From Arthrobacter sp. ZGTC131 (GTDB lineage Bacteria; Actinomycetota; Actinomycetes; Actinomycetales; Micrococcaceae): a stretch of DNA of 64,000 bases. Below are positions 23,616 to 32,168 of the stretch, one piece after another. The first letter of the stretch is position 1, and each line of letters opens with the position of its first letter. Both the position numbers and the translations under genes were made by a program. The stretch lies in assembly GCF_002929275.1 (NCBI RefSeq), contig NZ_PJIK01000008.1, positions 152,421-216,420 of the forward strand, read 5' to 3'. A model generated the notes under the pieces. It searched no databases. It saw nothing but the letters and a program-made list of their open reading frames with translations, and had not been told where the DNA came from.

Positions 23616-24734
23616 TTATGCGGAAACCAGCTCGTGCCAGTCCGCTACGAGGGGCAGGTTGTGCGCCTCGGAGACGGAGCGGTGTGCCACGTGGCCGGCG
23701 GCGATGTTTAGGCCGGCGGCGAGGGCGGGATCGTTCTCGAACGCTGCCTTCACGCCCAGGTTGGCCAGGGCCACGCCGTAGCGCAGGGTGACGTTGGTCA
23801 GCGCGTAGGTGGACGTGTTCGGGACGGCGCCGGGCATATTGGCCACGCAGTAGAAGATGGTGTTGTGCACCTTGTACGTGGGTTCCTGGTGCGTGGTGGG
23901 GTGCGTGTCCTCGAAGCAGCCGCCCTGGTCCACGGCGATGTCCACGAGCACGGAGCCGGGCTTCATGCGGGCCACGAGTTCGTTGGTGACCAGCTTGGGA
24001 GCCTTGGCGCCGGGGATCAGCACGGAACCGATGACGAGGTCCGCGTCCACCACGGACTTCTCGATCTCGTACTTGTTGGACGCGACCGTCTTCAGGCGCC
24101 CCTGGTACTGGGCGTCTAGTTCGCGCAGCCGGTTGATGTTGATGTCCAGGATGGTGACGTCGGCGCCGAGGCCGATTGCCATCGCCGCGGCGTTGGTGCC
24201 TGCGACACCGGCGCCGAGGACCACAACCTTGGCCGGGCGGACGCCGGGCACGCCGCCCAGGAGCACGCCCTTGCCGCCGGCAGGGGCCATCAGGGACGTG
24301 GCGCCGACCTGGACGGACAGCCGGCCGGCGACCTCGGACATCGGCGCGAGGAGCGGCAGGGTGCGGCCTTCCTGGACGGTTTCGTACGCGATGGCCGTAA
24401 CGCCGGAGTTGATGAGTTCGCGGGTGAGCTCGGGCTCGGCGGCCAGGTGGAGGTACGTGAAGAGGATCAGGCCCTTGCGGAAGCGGTGGTATTCGGCCTT
24501 GATGGGCTCCTTGACCTTCATCACCATGTCGGCCCGGGACCAGACCTCATCCGGATCAGCGACGATCTCGGCGCCGGCGATGGCGTATTCCTCGTCGGTG
24601 ATGCCCGAGCCCAGGCCTGCGCCGCGTTCGACCAGAACGGTGTGGCCGTGCGTGCGGAATTCGTGGACGCCGGCAGCGGTGATGGCGACGCGGAATTCGT
24701 TGTTCTTGATCTCTTTGGGGACACCGATGATCAT
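23616..24734 (-). CDS. ald: Alanine dehydrogenase
   Basis: Converts L-alanine and NAD to pyruvate, ammonia and NADH; 372 residues, the standard length. With the start at 24734 the known catalytic residues fall at their canonical numbers: Arg15 (NNEFRVA), Lys75 (MKVKEP) and His96 (TYLHLA). The NAD-binding motif VVVLGAGVAGTNAA and the DQGG..TTHQEPTY segment follow. GGAG lies 7 bases before this ATG; another ATG four codons upstream is in frame but overlaps that site. It is divergent from a PucR-type regulator, like ald and its activator AdeR in Bacillus. Confidence 0.95.
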   Translation of the reverse strand: MIIGVPKEIKNNEFRVAITAAGVHEFRTHGHTVLVERGAGLGSGITDEEYAIAGAEIVADPDEVWSRADMVMKVKEPIKAEYHRFRKGLILFTYLHLAAEPELTRELINSGVTAIAYETVQEGRTLPLLAPMSEVAGRLSVQVGATSLMAPAGGKGVLLGGVPGVRPAKVVVLGAGVAGTNAAAMAIGLGADVTILDININRLRELDAQYQGRLKTVASNKYEIEKSVVDADLVIGSVLIPGAKAPKLVTNELVARMKPGSVLVDIAVDQGGCFEDTHPTTHQEPTYKVHNTIFYCVANMPGAVPNTSTYALTNVTLRYGVALANLGVKAAFENDPALAAGLNIAAGHVAHRSVSEAHNLPLVADWHELVSA

Positions 24735-24881
24735 TTTGGGCTCCATATTCGATGGCTCTTGAGGCCGAAAGTTGCGGGGGAGGTGTGATTCCAGAATAGA
24801 TCCGGTTGTGAGGCAGGCGACAGCAAATGCCTGGTGCCCGGCTGCAAGAACCGCATGATTCCGCGGATTTTTGCGATCACC

Positions 24882-24899
24882 GCTCGACGTTTGTCGAGC
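24882..24899. promoter_or_regulatory. Operator-like dyad between ald and its PucR regulator
   Basis: GCTCGAC at 24882-24888 and GTCGAGC at 24893-24899 form a perfect 7-bp inverted repeat with a 4-base spacer. It lies in the 232-base gap between the divergent ald and pucR-type genes. It is a good candidate for the regulator's binding site. Confidence 0.55.
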
Positions 24900-24966
24900 T
24901 GCTGAGCGGCAGGTGTCGCCTGCTGTCCGTTCGCCCGGCAGGACTTCCGGGACGTAGTCTTGCAGC

Positions 24967-26187
24967 ATGCAACAGCAGGACGTGGAACAGCTCGTGGAGC
25001 GGGTGGCATTGAAGCTGGGCCGTGGGTTATCGCTGGAGGACTTGGACGGCCTGCTTCTCGCCTACAGTTCAAACCAGTCGCACGCGGACAGGGTGCGGGT
25101 GAACTTCCTGCTCAGCAAACGCGTACCCCTGGACGTCAAGGCGTGGCAGCTCTCGCACGGGATCGCCACCGCGGTGCGTCCCGTCGTCATTCCTGCCAAC
25201 GAGGACCTGGGGATGCTGGGGCGCGTCTGCGTCCCGCTGATGGTCCGCGGGTTCCGCGTGGGTTACCTCTGGGTGCAGCAGGACGCGGAGGAGCAAAGCG
25301 CGACGGCGATCCTCACCCAGCTGCCGGACGTCCGGGACGAGCTTGATCTGCTGTCCGGCCTCCTGCTGGACTCCAATACCGCGGAATCCGAGTTCCGCCG
25401 GAGCCGCGAACGGGAATTTCTGGCGGCCTGCGCCGGGGAAGCCAATGCCGTGGCAGCCGTGGCCGGCTGGAAGGAAGTGCAGGACCGGGGACCGTGGCAG
25501 CTGGTGACCGTCCTCGACGCCGACGGCTGGTCCGCCGGGCCCGATCCCATCGCCTCAACGCTCATCCACCGGGCAGCGGCGCTCCAGGCAACCATCGGCG
25601 TGGACGCCACCCTGTTCAGCGCGGGGGCCGAAACCCATGCCGTGGTCCTGTTCCGGGAGTCCACCGGACGCGCCAGCCACGCGCAGGTCCTGGTGCACTA
25701 CCAGCTGGAACTCGCCAAGCGTTCCGGGCGTCCCGTGGAGCGCATCATCCTGGGCATCAGCGAGGGGTTCACCCGCACCAAGGAGCTGGCCGAAGCATAC
25801 CGCCAGTCCAAGCTGGCGGCACAGGCCGCGGCGGTGGATCCGCAGCTGGGGGAGCTCGTGGACTGCCGGGCCGCCGGTGTGTACCAGCTGCTGGCGTCCG
25901 CCGGCGGCGGGGCCGGCGTCTGGGGTGATGCGGGTTCGGTGAATTTCCGGACCCTCGAGGACCATGATCGGAACGGGGAACTGCTGCCGGTGCTCGAGCT
26001 GCTCTATGACAACGACGGCTCGGTCCAGGACGTCGCCGAGAAACTCCACCTGCACCGGAGCAGCATCTACAACCGGCTGGGCCGCATCCGGCAACTGCTG
26101 GGCGTGGACCCGTTGAAGGGCATGGTCCGGCTGGAACTCCACGGCGCGCTCAAGGCGCGGCGTTGGGCCGGCCGGCCGCGGATCTAG
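24967..26187 (+). CDS. PucR family transcriptional regulator (AdeR-like)
   Basis: A 406-residue protein. The C-terminal helix-turn-helix of the PucR/CdaR type is clear (residues about 350-400: LYDNDGSVQDVAEKLHLHRS then SIYNRLGRIRQLLG). The middle contains a GGDEF-like/GAF-like region (ILGISEGFTRTKELAEAYRQ) typical of the family, and the N-terminal part is a sensor domain. It is divergent from ald. In Bacillus the PucR-type AdeR activates ald in response to alanine, so this is the likely role here. ATG start at 24967 with no strong ribosome site. Confidence 0.86.
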   Translation: MQQQDVEQLVERVALKLGRGLSLEDLDGLLLAYSSNQSHADRVRVNFLLSKRVPLDVKAWQLSHGIATAVRPVVIPANEDLGMLGRVCVPLMVRGFRVGYLWVQQDAEEQSATAILTQLPDVRDELDLLSGLLLDSNTAESEFRRSREREFLAACAGEANAVAAVAGWKEVQDRGPWQLVTVLDADGWSAGPDPIASTLIHRAAALQATIGVDATLFSAGAETHAVVLFRESTGRASHAQVLVHYQLELAKRSGRPVERIILGISEGFTRTKELAEAYRQSKLAAQAAAVDPQLGELVDCRAAGVYQLLASAGGGAGVWGDAGSVNFRTLEDHDRNGELLPVLELLYDNDGSVQDVAEKLHLHRSSIYNRLGRIRQLLGVDPLKGMVRLELHGALKARRWAGRPRI

Positions 26188-26212
26188 CCGAACCCCTTAG
26201 CCGAAACCTTGC

Positions 26213-27565
26213 TTACCCGAAGACCTTGCGCTCCAGGAACTCGTTCCGGAACTTGCCCTCCGGGTCCATTCCCTCCGCCAGCTTGCGGAAGTCGGCAAAG
26301 CGCGGATAGAGCGGCGCCAGGGCCGCGGCGTCGGCCGTGAACAGCTTGGCCCAGTGCGGGCGCGCGCCCAGCGGGGCAAGGCGCTCTTCAATGAGCGGCA
26401 GCACCCGCTCCACCGCCTCTTGGTCCGGCTTCCAGGTGAAGTGCAGCCCCACCGAAGCCTGGCCGTATGACGGGCTGAGCCAGAGGCGGTCATGGGCCAC
26501 GGTCCTGATCTCGGCCACCTGCAGCAGCGGAGTCACCGCCTCCGACAGCCCGCGCATGGTGCCGATGGCCGCAACAGCGTGCTCCCGCGGCACGAAGAAT
26601 TCGCTCTGCAGTTCGTCGCCGCTGCTGGGGGTGAATGCCATGCGGAAGTGAGCCAGCCGCTCCGCCCAGGTGCCGGCGACGCCGAGCTGTTCGGTGCAGT
26701 TTTCCGCGGAAACGCCCGGCAGCGGGTGGCGTCCTTGCGGAGCGGCGGTGCCGCCGAAGAACGTGCGGAGCGCCGGGTCAGTGGCGCCTGCCCCGTCCGG
26801 GCCGTCAAAAAAGCCGGTTCGGACGGCGGCGTGGGCGCCGGCGGAGGTTCCGCCGTCGGGAATCCTGCTTTTGAGCCAGGCCTGCGCCACGGTGCTCCCG
26901 CTCCAGTCCGTGAACAGGCTGACACTGTACGCGCTGGAGGTGACGGCGTCGAAGTCCGCCAGGACTGTCTCCCACGGCAGCTGTTCGAAGACGTCCTGGC
27001 GCACCTCAAAGTGCGGCTCGATATCCAGGGTCACCCGGGTGACGATGCCCAAGGCGCCCAGGCCCACCACGGCGCCGTCGAAGCCGGGGGAACTGCCGCG
27101 GGTCAGGGTGCGCACGGAACCGTCCGCGCAGACGATGTCCAAGGCCGCCACCGATGTGGCCAGGTTCCCGTTGGTGTCGCCCGATCCGTGGGTGGCGGTG
27201 GCGATGGCGCCGGCCACGGAGATGTGCGGCAGGGAGGCGAGGTTGGCGAGGGCGAACCCCTGCCGGTCCAGTTCCGCGGCGAGCGTTCCGTAGCGGGTTC
27301 CGCCGGAGACGGAGACGGTGAGGGCGGCGGCGTCGATGCTGATGTCCGGTTCCAGGTCCTCCAGTGAGATCAGGACGCCGGAGGAGTCAGCGATGGAGTT
27401 GAACGAGTGCCGCGACCCCACGGCCCGCGCTTTGGGCGCAGCAGACACGAAGCCCCGGACCTCATCGACGGTGCGCGGGCGATGGATTGCCGCGGCGCCG
27501 TAACGGTAGTTTCCGGCCCAGTTGAGTTCGCCCGTGCCGCCCAGTTGCGTCGTTGCAGTGCGCAT
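26213..27565 (-). CDS. FAD-binding oxidoreductase, alditol/xylitol oxidase-like
   Basis: A 450-residue VAO-family flavoprotein. GSRHSFN at 50-56 places His53 as the probable covalent FAD attachment site, as in Streptomyces alditol oxidase. The HGSG motif (ATATHGSGD), VVGLGALGIVTRVTL, and a C-terminal EIRTVAHDRLWLSP with a GLHFTWKPD segment match the AldO/D-arabinono-lactone oxidase group, in which Glu-x-Arg and Lys line the active site. These enzymes oxidise the terminal hydroxyl of sugar alcohols with oxygen and form hydrogen peroxide. It lies convergent to the PucR gene and 5 kb from the mannitol genes, but no operon link is visible. Confidence 0.85.
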   Translation of the reverse strand: MRTATTQLGGTGELNWAGNYRYGAAAIHRPRTVDEVRGFVSAAPKARAVGSRHSFNSIADSSGVLISLEDLEPDISIDAAALTVSVSGGTRYGTLAAELDRQGFALANLASLPHISVAGAIATATHGSGDTNGNLATSVAALDIVCADGSVRTLTRGSSPGFDGAVVGLGALGIVTRVTLDIEPHFEVRQDVFEQLPWETVLADFDAVTSSAYSVSLFTDWSGSTVAQAWLKSRIPDGGTSAGAHAAVRTGFFDGPDGAGATDPALRTFFGGTAAPQGRHPLPGVSAENCTEQLGVAGTWAERLAHFRMAFTPSSGDELQSEFFVPREHAVAAIGTMRGLSEAVTPLLQVAEIRTVAHDRLWLSPSYGQASVGLHFTWKPDQEAVERVLPLIEERLAPLGARPHWAKLFTADAAALAPLYPRFADFRKLAEGMDPEGKFRNEFLERKVFG

Positions 27566-27711
27566 GATCCCCCTTCTGGCCGGAGGCGATCCGGCAAAAT
27601 GTTACCGCTAACAATACTTCAGGGGACTTCCGATACTGTCAATCCCCGATGCACCGGCCCACGCACCGGTCTAGGCGCAGGCCGGCGCCAGCGCCATGCG
27701 CCGCTGACGGG

Positions 27712-27984
27712 TCAAGCGGCGTTCCCCTCCTGCCGGGGAATCTGGTCTGGCGTGCGGTCCAGCTTGCCAGGGTCCGTAATCTGCGGCTGCAGCTGGGCGG
27801 GACCGGGAATCTCGCCGCGGCGCCGTGAGAACCGGCTTTCCGCCCACATGGAGACGGCCACGTAAGCTACGCAGCTCGAGGTGAAAACGGCGGTGTTGTT
27901 CAGCCCCATGACGCTTCCGAGGACAGCAGTGACACCCATGGCGACGATACCCGCCACGATGTGCAATCCCCTGAATCTCGCCAC
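27712..27984 (-). CDS. Small membrane protein of unknown function
   Basis: A 90-residue protein with two predicted membrane helices (HIVAGIVAMGVTAVLGSVMG and VFTSSCVAYVAVSM) and a hydrophilic, Pro-rich C-terminal tail. No family recognised. It lies between the alditol-oxidase-like gene and an excisionase-like HTH gene, all on the minus strand with gaps of about 150 bases. The start is ATG at 27984. Confidence 0.55.
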   Translation of the reverse strand: MARFRGLHIVAGIVAMGVTAVLGSVMGLNNTAVFTSSCVAYVAVSMWAESRFSRRRGEIPGPAQLQPQITDPGKLDRTPDQIPRQEGNAA

Positions 27985-28112
27985 GAATAAAGAGTAACCC
28001 CGCCCGCAGGCCGGAATCCCTGCGTTCGCGGGATCGTTGCTTGATCCTTATCGCACCGTCATCCAGTGCAGGCGGCCTGTCATTTGGACGTGCCGGCAAT
28101 TACGGGCTGTGC

Positions 28113-28140
28113 CGCCTTCGGACCTAGCGCCTTCGGACCT
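28113..28140. repeat. Short direct repeat
   Basis: CGCCTTCGGACCT occurs twice, at 28113-28125 and 28128-28140, with a 15-base period. It sits just downstream of the minus-strand HTH gene. Confidence 0.5.
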
Positions 28141-28144
28141 GCCG

Positions 28145-28558
28145 TCAGCGGTCCTCGCCGGAGGCGTCACCGGCCGGTTCCGCGGCGGCCTGCTTCTTCT
28201 TCTGCCCCTCCAGCCAAGCCATGATGGCGGCCAGCCGGATCCGGCGGTGCGTCCCCCGGTATTCCACCGGAATCTCGCCGCGGTCCGTCATGTTCCGCAG
28301 GTAGGTGTGGGAGATTCCGGCGAGTTCCGCGGCCTGGGACGTGGTGAGCATTTCCTCCACGCTGCTCACCGTTACGGCTTCGCCGCGGCTGAATCTTGCC
28401 AGAAGGTCGACGACGGCGTCCCTCGCCTGGGGCGGCAGCCGGTGGACGGTGCCGTCCACGAACACGGTGATGTCGTTGCTGCCATCCAGGGCACGCTGCA
28501 GGTTCAGCGAGTCCTCGGCGGGAAGGGCGGGGGTCACCCTGGGAGCTATCAGTGCCAT
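28145..28558 (-). CDS. Excisionase-type (MerR-like) helix-turn-helix protein
   Basis: A 137-residue protein. The C-terminal half contains an excisionase-family HTH: LTTSQAAELAGISHTYLRNM followed by a wing GEIPVEYRGTHRRI, the usual DNA-binding module. The N-terminal half (VFVDGTVHRLPPQARDAVVDLLARF) looks like a small dimerisation domain. In actinobacteria such proteins often act as antitoxins paired with a PIN-domain toxin, but no PIN gene is adjacent here. It is divergent from the alpha/beta hydrolase gene 68 bases away. Confidence 0.75.
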   Translation of the reverse strand: MALIAPRVTPALPAEDSLNLQRALDGSNDITVFVDGTVHRLPPQARDAVVDLLARFSRGEAVTVSSVEEMLTTSQAAELAGISHTYLRNMTDRGEIPVEYRGTHRRIRLAAIMAWLEGQKKKQAAAEPAGDASGEDR

Positions 28559-28626
28559 GGCAGAAGCCTAGCGGCTGCCGCTTCGCCTCATGTGGTCGGA
28601 CCGCCCAGGACGGGTATGCTCGGCGG

Positions 28627-29538
28627 ATGAAACTCGGTAGTGGAACAGTTGTGACGGCGAACGGCCTGACGGGTCGTCTCTATGCCGCTGAAGCGGGTCC
28701 GGACCAGTCGCGCGGCGAGTCTCCCAGTACGTCGGAGCACGGGCCGTTCAAGCCCGCGGATCTTAATCCCGCGGCTCTACAGCACGGGACTTCCCGGCCC
28801 GGGTCTCCCAAGAGAGACCGGCCGGTGTTTGTGCTGCTTCATGGAATCGGCGTCACGCACCGCTACTTTGCCAAGCTGCACCTTGAACTGTCGCGCGGCA
28901 AGCAGGCGCCCGGCGCGGTGGTGTATTCCTTCGATCTGCCCGGCTTCGGCGATACTCCCCGCCCCGGCCGGCAGGTGTCAGTGGGCGAATATGCCGCCTT
29001 CGTGGCCGCCGTGCTCGCGGAAGCCGGGGTGCAGTCCTGCGTGGTGGTGGGCCATTCCATGGGGACTCAGTTCGCGGTGGAGCTGGCCCTCCAGGAGCCG
29101 GACCTGGTGAGTGGCGTGGTGCTCATGGGGCCGGTGGTGGATCCTTCCCGGAGGAGTGCCACCTGGCACGCGCTCGCCCTGACCCGGGATTCACTCCTTT
29201 GCGAAGCGCCCACCACCAATGCCGTGGTGTTTACCGACTATTTCCGGACCGGGCTTCGGTGGTACTTCACCCAACTGCCGGTGATGCTGGGCTTTCCGTT
29301 GGAAACGAGGATTCGCGGCGTGCAACAGCCCGTGCTGGTGCTCCGCGGTGGCCGGGACCCCATTGCCCGCCGCCCGTGGTGCGAGTACCTCGCGGCAGAG
29401 GCACCGCACGGCACGTTCGCCGAAGTGCCGGCCCGCGGACACGTGGTTCAGGACACGGCGCCCTCCGCCGTGGCACATGCCATTGCCCGTTGGGCCGAAA
29501 CGACGGCGGACGGCCTCCGCGGCAGTCTCCCCGGCTAG
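28627..29538 (+). CDS. Alpha/beta hydrolase fold protein
   Basis: A 303-residue alpha/beta hydrolase. The HGIGVT oxyanion segment (LLHGIGVTHRYFAKL), the nucleophile elbow GHSMGTQ, an acid-bearing LVLRGGRDPIA strand and a C-terminal GHVVQDTAP (catalytic His) are in canonical order. The substrate is unknown; the family includes esterases, haloperoxidases and lactonases. ATG at 28627 is chosen because the preceding frame has no protein-like features. It is convergent with ptsI; their 3' ends overlap by four bases. Confidence 0.85.
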   Translation: MKLGSGTVVTANGLTGRLYAAEAGPDQSRGESPSTSEHGPFKPADLNPAALQHGTSRPGSPKRDRPVFVLLHGIGVTHRYFAKLHLELSRGKQAPGAVVYSFDLPGFGDTPRPGRQVSVGEYAAFVAAVLAEAGVQSCVVVGHSMGTQFAVELALQEPDLVSGVVLMGPVVDPSRRSATWHALALTRDSLLCEAPTTNAVVFTDYFRTGLRWYFTQLPVMLGFPLETRIRGVQQPVLVLRGGRDPIARRPWCEYLAAEAPHGTFAEVPARGHVVQDTAPSAVAHAIARWAETTADGLRGSLPG

Positions 29539-31220
29539 AGGCCCAGCTCCTCCAGGACAGGCAGCTTCTCCCGGACCCACGCGCGGGCCTCCGTGGCGCT
29601 CGGCGCGGACAGGGCCAGCTTGGCGAGCTCCTGCGCCTCGGCCAGCGTGACGGTCTTGAGCACTGCGGCGACGGCGGCCAGCGAGCGGGCGGTCATGGAC
29701 AGCGTGGTGACGCCGAGCCCGGTCAGTACGACGGCGAGGGCCGGATCCGCCGCGGCCTCACCGCAGACGCCCACGGGCTTGTTGTGCCCCTCGGTCGCCG
29801 AGCCTTCCACGGTCAGGCCGACGAGGCGCAGGACGGCGGGCTGCCACGGGGTGTTCAGGCCGGCCAGCGGGCCGAGCTGGCGGTCCGCCGCCATGGCGTA
29901 CTGGGTGAGGTCGTTGGTGCCCAGGCTGGCGAAGGCAACCTCGCGAAGGATGGTGTCGGCCGTCAATGCCGCGGACGGGACCTCCACCATGACGCCGGGC
30001 GTCTTGATTCCTGCCTCGGCGCACATGGTGGCGAACCGGGCGGCCTCCTCCGCCGTCGAAATCATGGGTGCCATCACCCAGACATCCGCTGCGGATTCCT
30101 TTTCGGCACGGGCGATTGCCTCCAGCTGGCGCTCCAGGACGCCCGGGGTGGTGAAGTCGGTGCGGTAGCCACGGACGCCCAGGGCCGGGTTGGGCTCGGT
30201 GGAGTCGGTCAGGAAGGGGAGCGGCTTGTCGGCGCCGGCGTCCAGGGTCCGGAGCACCACCTTCTTGCCGGGGAAGGCATCGAAGACGCCCTTGTAGGCG
30301 GCAGCCTGCTCGTCCACGCTGGGCTCGGTATCGCGCTCCAGGAAGCAGAACTCGGTACGGAAGAGCCCGACGCCCTGCGCTCCGAGCTTGGCTGCGGCTT
30401 CGGCATCCTTGGCGCCGCCCACATTGGCGAGGAGCGGGACCAGGTGGCCGTCCGCCGTCGTACCCGTGCCGCTGAACTCGGCAAGGAGGGATGCGGTGGC
30501 CGCCCAGGCCTCCGCCGCGGCGTGCAGCGAGGCGTCCGGTTCGGCGGTAATGGTGCCTGCCGCGCCGTCAACGTAGATTTCAGTGGCGTCCGGCAGTTCG
30601 TCCACACCCACGGCGGCCACCACGGCCGGCAGGCCGAGAGAGCGGGCAATGATGGCGGTGTGTGACTGCGGGCCGCCGCCGGCCGTCACCAGCGCGAGGA
30701 CCTTGTTCGGGTCCAGGGTCGCGGTGTCGGCGGGCGCAAGGTCTTCGGCCACGAGGATGAAGGGGGTCTCCGAGGAGGGGATGCCCGGGGCGGGTACGCC
30801 GCGGAGTTCGGCGACGATGCGGGCTCTGACGTCGAGGATGTCGGTGGCGCGCTCTGCCATGTACCCGCCAAGGTTGTGCAGCATTTCCGCAACCGAGGAA
30901 CCAGACTCCCAGATGGCGCGCTGGCCGGACATGCCGCGGGCGATCAGCTTGGCCGCGCCTTTGATCAGCATGGTGTCCTTGGCCATCAGTGCCGTTGCTT
31001 CCAGGACGGCCTTGCCGTCGCCGGTGGCGTGGCTGGCGCGGGCCTTGAGGTCATCGTGGACGGCGCTCGCCGCTGCCTTCAGCGCCGCCGTCGCGTCTTC
31101 GGGGGACGTTCCGGCCGCCAGCTGCTCGCCGGCGGGAGGTTCACTGATGGGTTTGGGCATCTGCCGGACGGTGCCGATGATGCGGCCGGGGCTGACGCCA
31201 ACTCCTGTGAAGTTCTGCAC
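29535..31220 (-). CDS. ptsI: Phosphoenolpyruvate-protein phosphotransferase, PTS enzyme I
   Basis: A 561-residue enzyme I, which takes phosphate from PEP and passes it to HPr. The phosphorylated His187 is in the motif GGGPQSHTAIIARSLGLPAV. The PEP-binding C-terminal domain carries GLFRTEFCFLERDTEPSVDE, RTLDAGADKPL and the active Cys of KPVGVCGEAAAD. It is divergent from tetR-mtlA-mtlD, so general PTS and mannitol PTS genes share this locus. HPr (ptsH) is not in the window. ATG at 31220. Confidence 0.95.
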   Translation of the reverse strand: MQNFTGVGVSPGRIIGTVRQMPKPISEPPAGEQLAAGTSPEDATAALKAAASAVHDDLKARASHATGDGKAVLEATALMAKDTMLIKGAAKLIARGMSGQRAIWESGSSVAEMLHNLGGYMAERATDILDVRARIVAELRGVPAPGIPSSETPFILVAEDLAPADTATLDPNKVLALVTAGGGPQSHTAIIARSLGLPAVVAAVGVDELPDATEIYVDGAAGTITAEPDASLHAAAEAWAATASLLAEFSGTGTTADGHLVPLLANVGGAKDAEAAAKLGAQGVGLFRTEFCFLERDTEPSVDEQAAAYKGVFDAFPGKKVVLRTLDAGADKPLPFLTDSTEPNPALGVRGYRTDFTTPGVLERQLEAIARAEKESAADVWVMAPMISTAEEAARFATMCAEAGIKTPGVMVEVPSAALTADTILREVAFASLGTNDLTQYAMAADRQLGPLAGLNTPWQPAVLRLVGLTVEGSATEGHNKPVGVCGEAAADPALAVVLTGLGVTTLSMTARSLAAVAAVLKTVTLAEAQELAKLALSAPSATEARAWVREKLPVLEELGL

Positions 31221-31349
31221 TGAAGGTCCTCATTCTCTGCCGGTAGCCAGGCCCGCCGGTCTCTGCCAGGACAGTGGTCCGGGCGTTCCGAACGGCTACG
31301 TCCGATATTGATGTGCGGTGCCTGAAAAAATTGTATGTGATGCAATTCA

Positions 31350-31364
31350 TATAGCGTTGCTATA
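31350..31364. promoter_or_regulatory. Operator-like palindrome upstream of the mannitol regulator
   Basis: TATAGC at 31350-31355 and GCTATA at 31359-31364 form a perfect dyad around GTT. It lies in an AT-rich patch, 19 bases before the tetR ATG and within the ptsI/tetR divergent promoter, where it would overlap a -10 element. Probable binding site of the adjacent TetR protein. Confidence 0.6.
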
Positions 31365-31382
31365 GGTGATAGGGTAGCGGTT

Positions 31383-32111
31383 ATGAGTTTCGATGGCCAG
31401 CTCCCGCCCAAAATGAGGCTGTTGCGTGCGGCAGCCGAGTTGCTGGCCAACTCCGCGGGAGCAGCTGTATCAACACGCCAGATCACGCAGCTGGCAGGCG
31501 TCACGGCACCCACCCTGTACCACCACTTCGGTGACAAGGAGGGCCTGTTTGACGCGGTTGTGGCCGCCGGATTCGAGGAATATGTGGCAGGCGAACGCGA
31601 CTTCGCCCCGTCCGGGCATCCGCTGGAAGACATCCGGCGGATGTGGGACAACCATGTGCAGTTCGGGCTTAACCAGCCGGAACTGTATCTGGTCATGTTC
31701 GGTAACATCCGCCCCGAGAGCCGCCCGTCCATCGTCGCCGATGCGGAGGCCCTTATGGAGGAGATGCTGAACAAGGCCGCCGCGGCCGGGCAGCTGAACG
31801 TCCAGCCGCGGGAAGCTGCCAGAAGCATCCTGGCGGCCAACGTGGGGGTCACGCTCATGCTGATCGCGGAACCGGCGGCGGAGCGGAACCTCGAACTGTC
31901 AACCATGACGCGGGACGCCATGATCTTCGCGGTGTCCAGCGACCAGGGCAGGGATGCCGAACCGGAGGATTCCGGGAAATCATCCGTGGTAGTGGCCGCC
32001 ATCGCGCTGAACGCGGCGCTGCAGGCATCCCACTCGGACCAGTTGTCCAGCTCGGAACTCAAGCTCTTTCTCGAATGGCTCCACAGGATCTCCAACAGTT
32101 CCACCAGCTAG
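31383..32111 (+). CDS. TetR family regulator of the mannitol PTS operon
   Basis: A 242-residue TetR protein. The HTH is at residues about 12-57: LANSAGAAVSTRQITQLAGV then TAPTLYHHFGDKEGLFDAVV. The remainder is the helical ligand-binding domain. It starts 58 bases before mtlA, on the same strand, and is divergent from ptsI. Mannitol operons in Gram-positive bacteria are usually controlled by MtlR with PTS regulation domains; a TetR protein in this place is notable. The palindrome in front of it is the likely operator. Confidence 0.85.
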   Translation: MSFDGQLPPKMRLLRAAAELLANSAGAAVSTRQITQLAGVTAPTLYHHFGDKEGLFDAVVAAGFEEYVAGERDFAPSGHPLEDIRRMWDNHVQFGLNQPELYLVMFGNIRPESRPSIVADAEALMEEMLNKAAAAGQLNVQPREAARSILAANVGVTLMLIAEPAAERNLELSTMTRDAMIFAVSSDQGRDAEPEDSGKSSVVVAAIALNAALQASHSDQLSSSELKLFLEWLHRISNSSTS

Positions 32112-32168
32112 TCGTCGAAAATATCGGACCATCCTGCGGTGCAGCAGGAATCACGGTTAGGAAATCAC

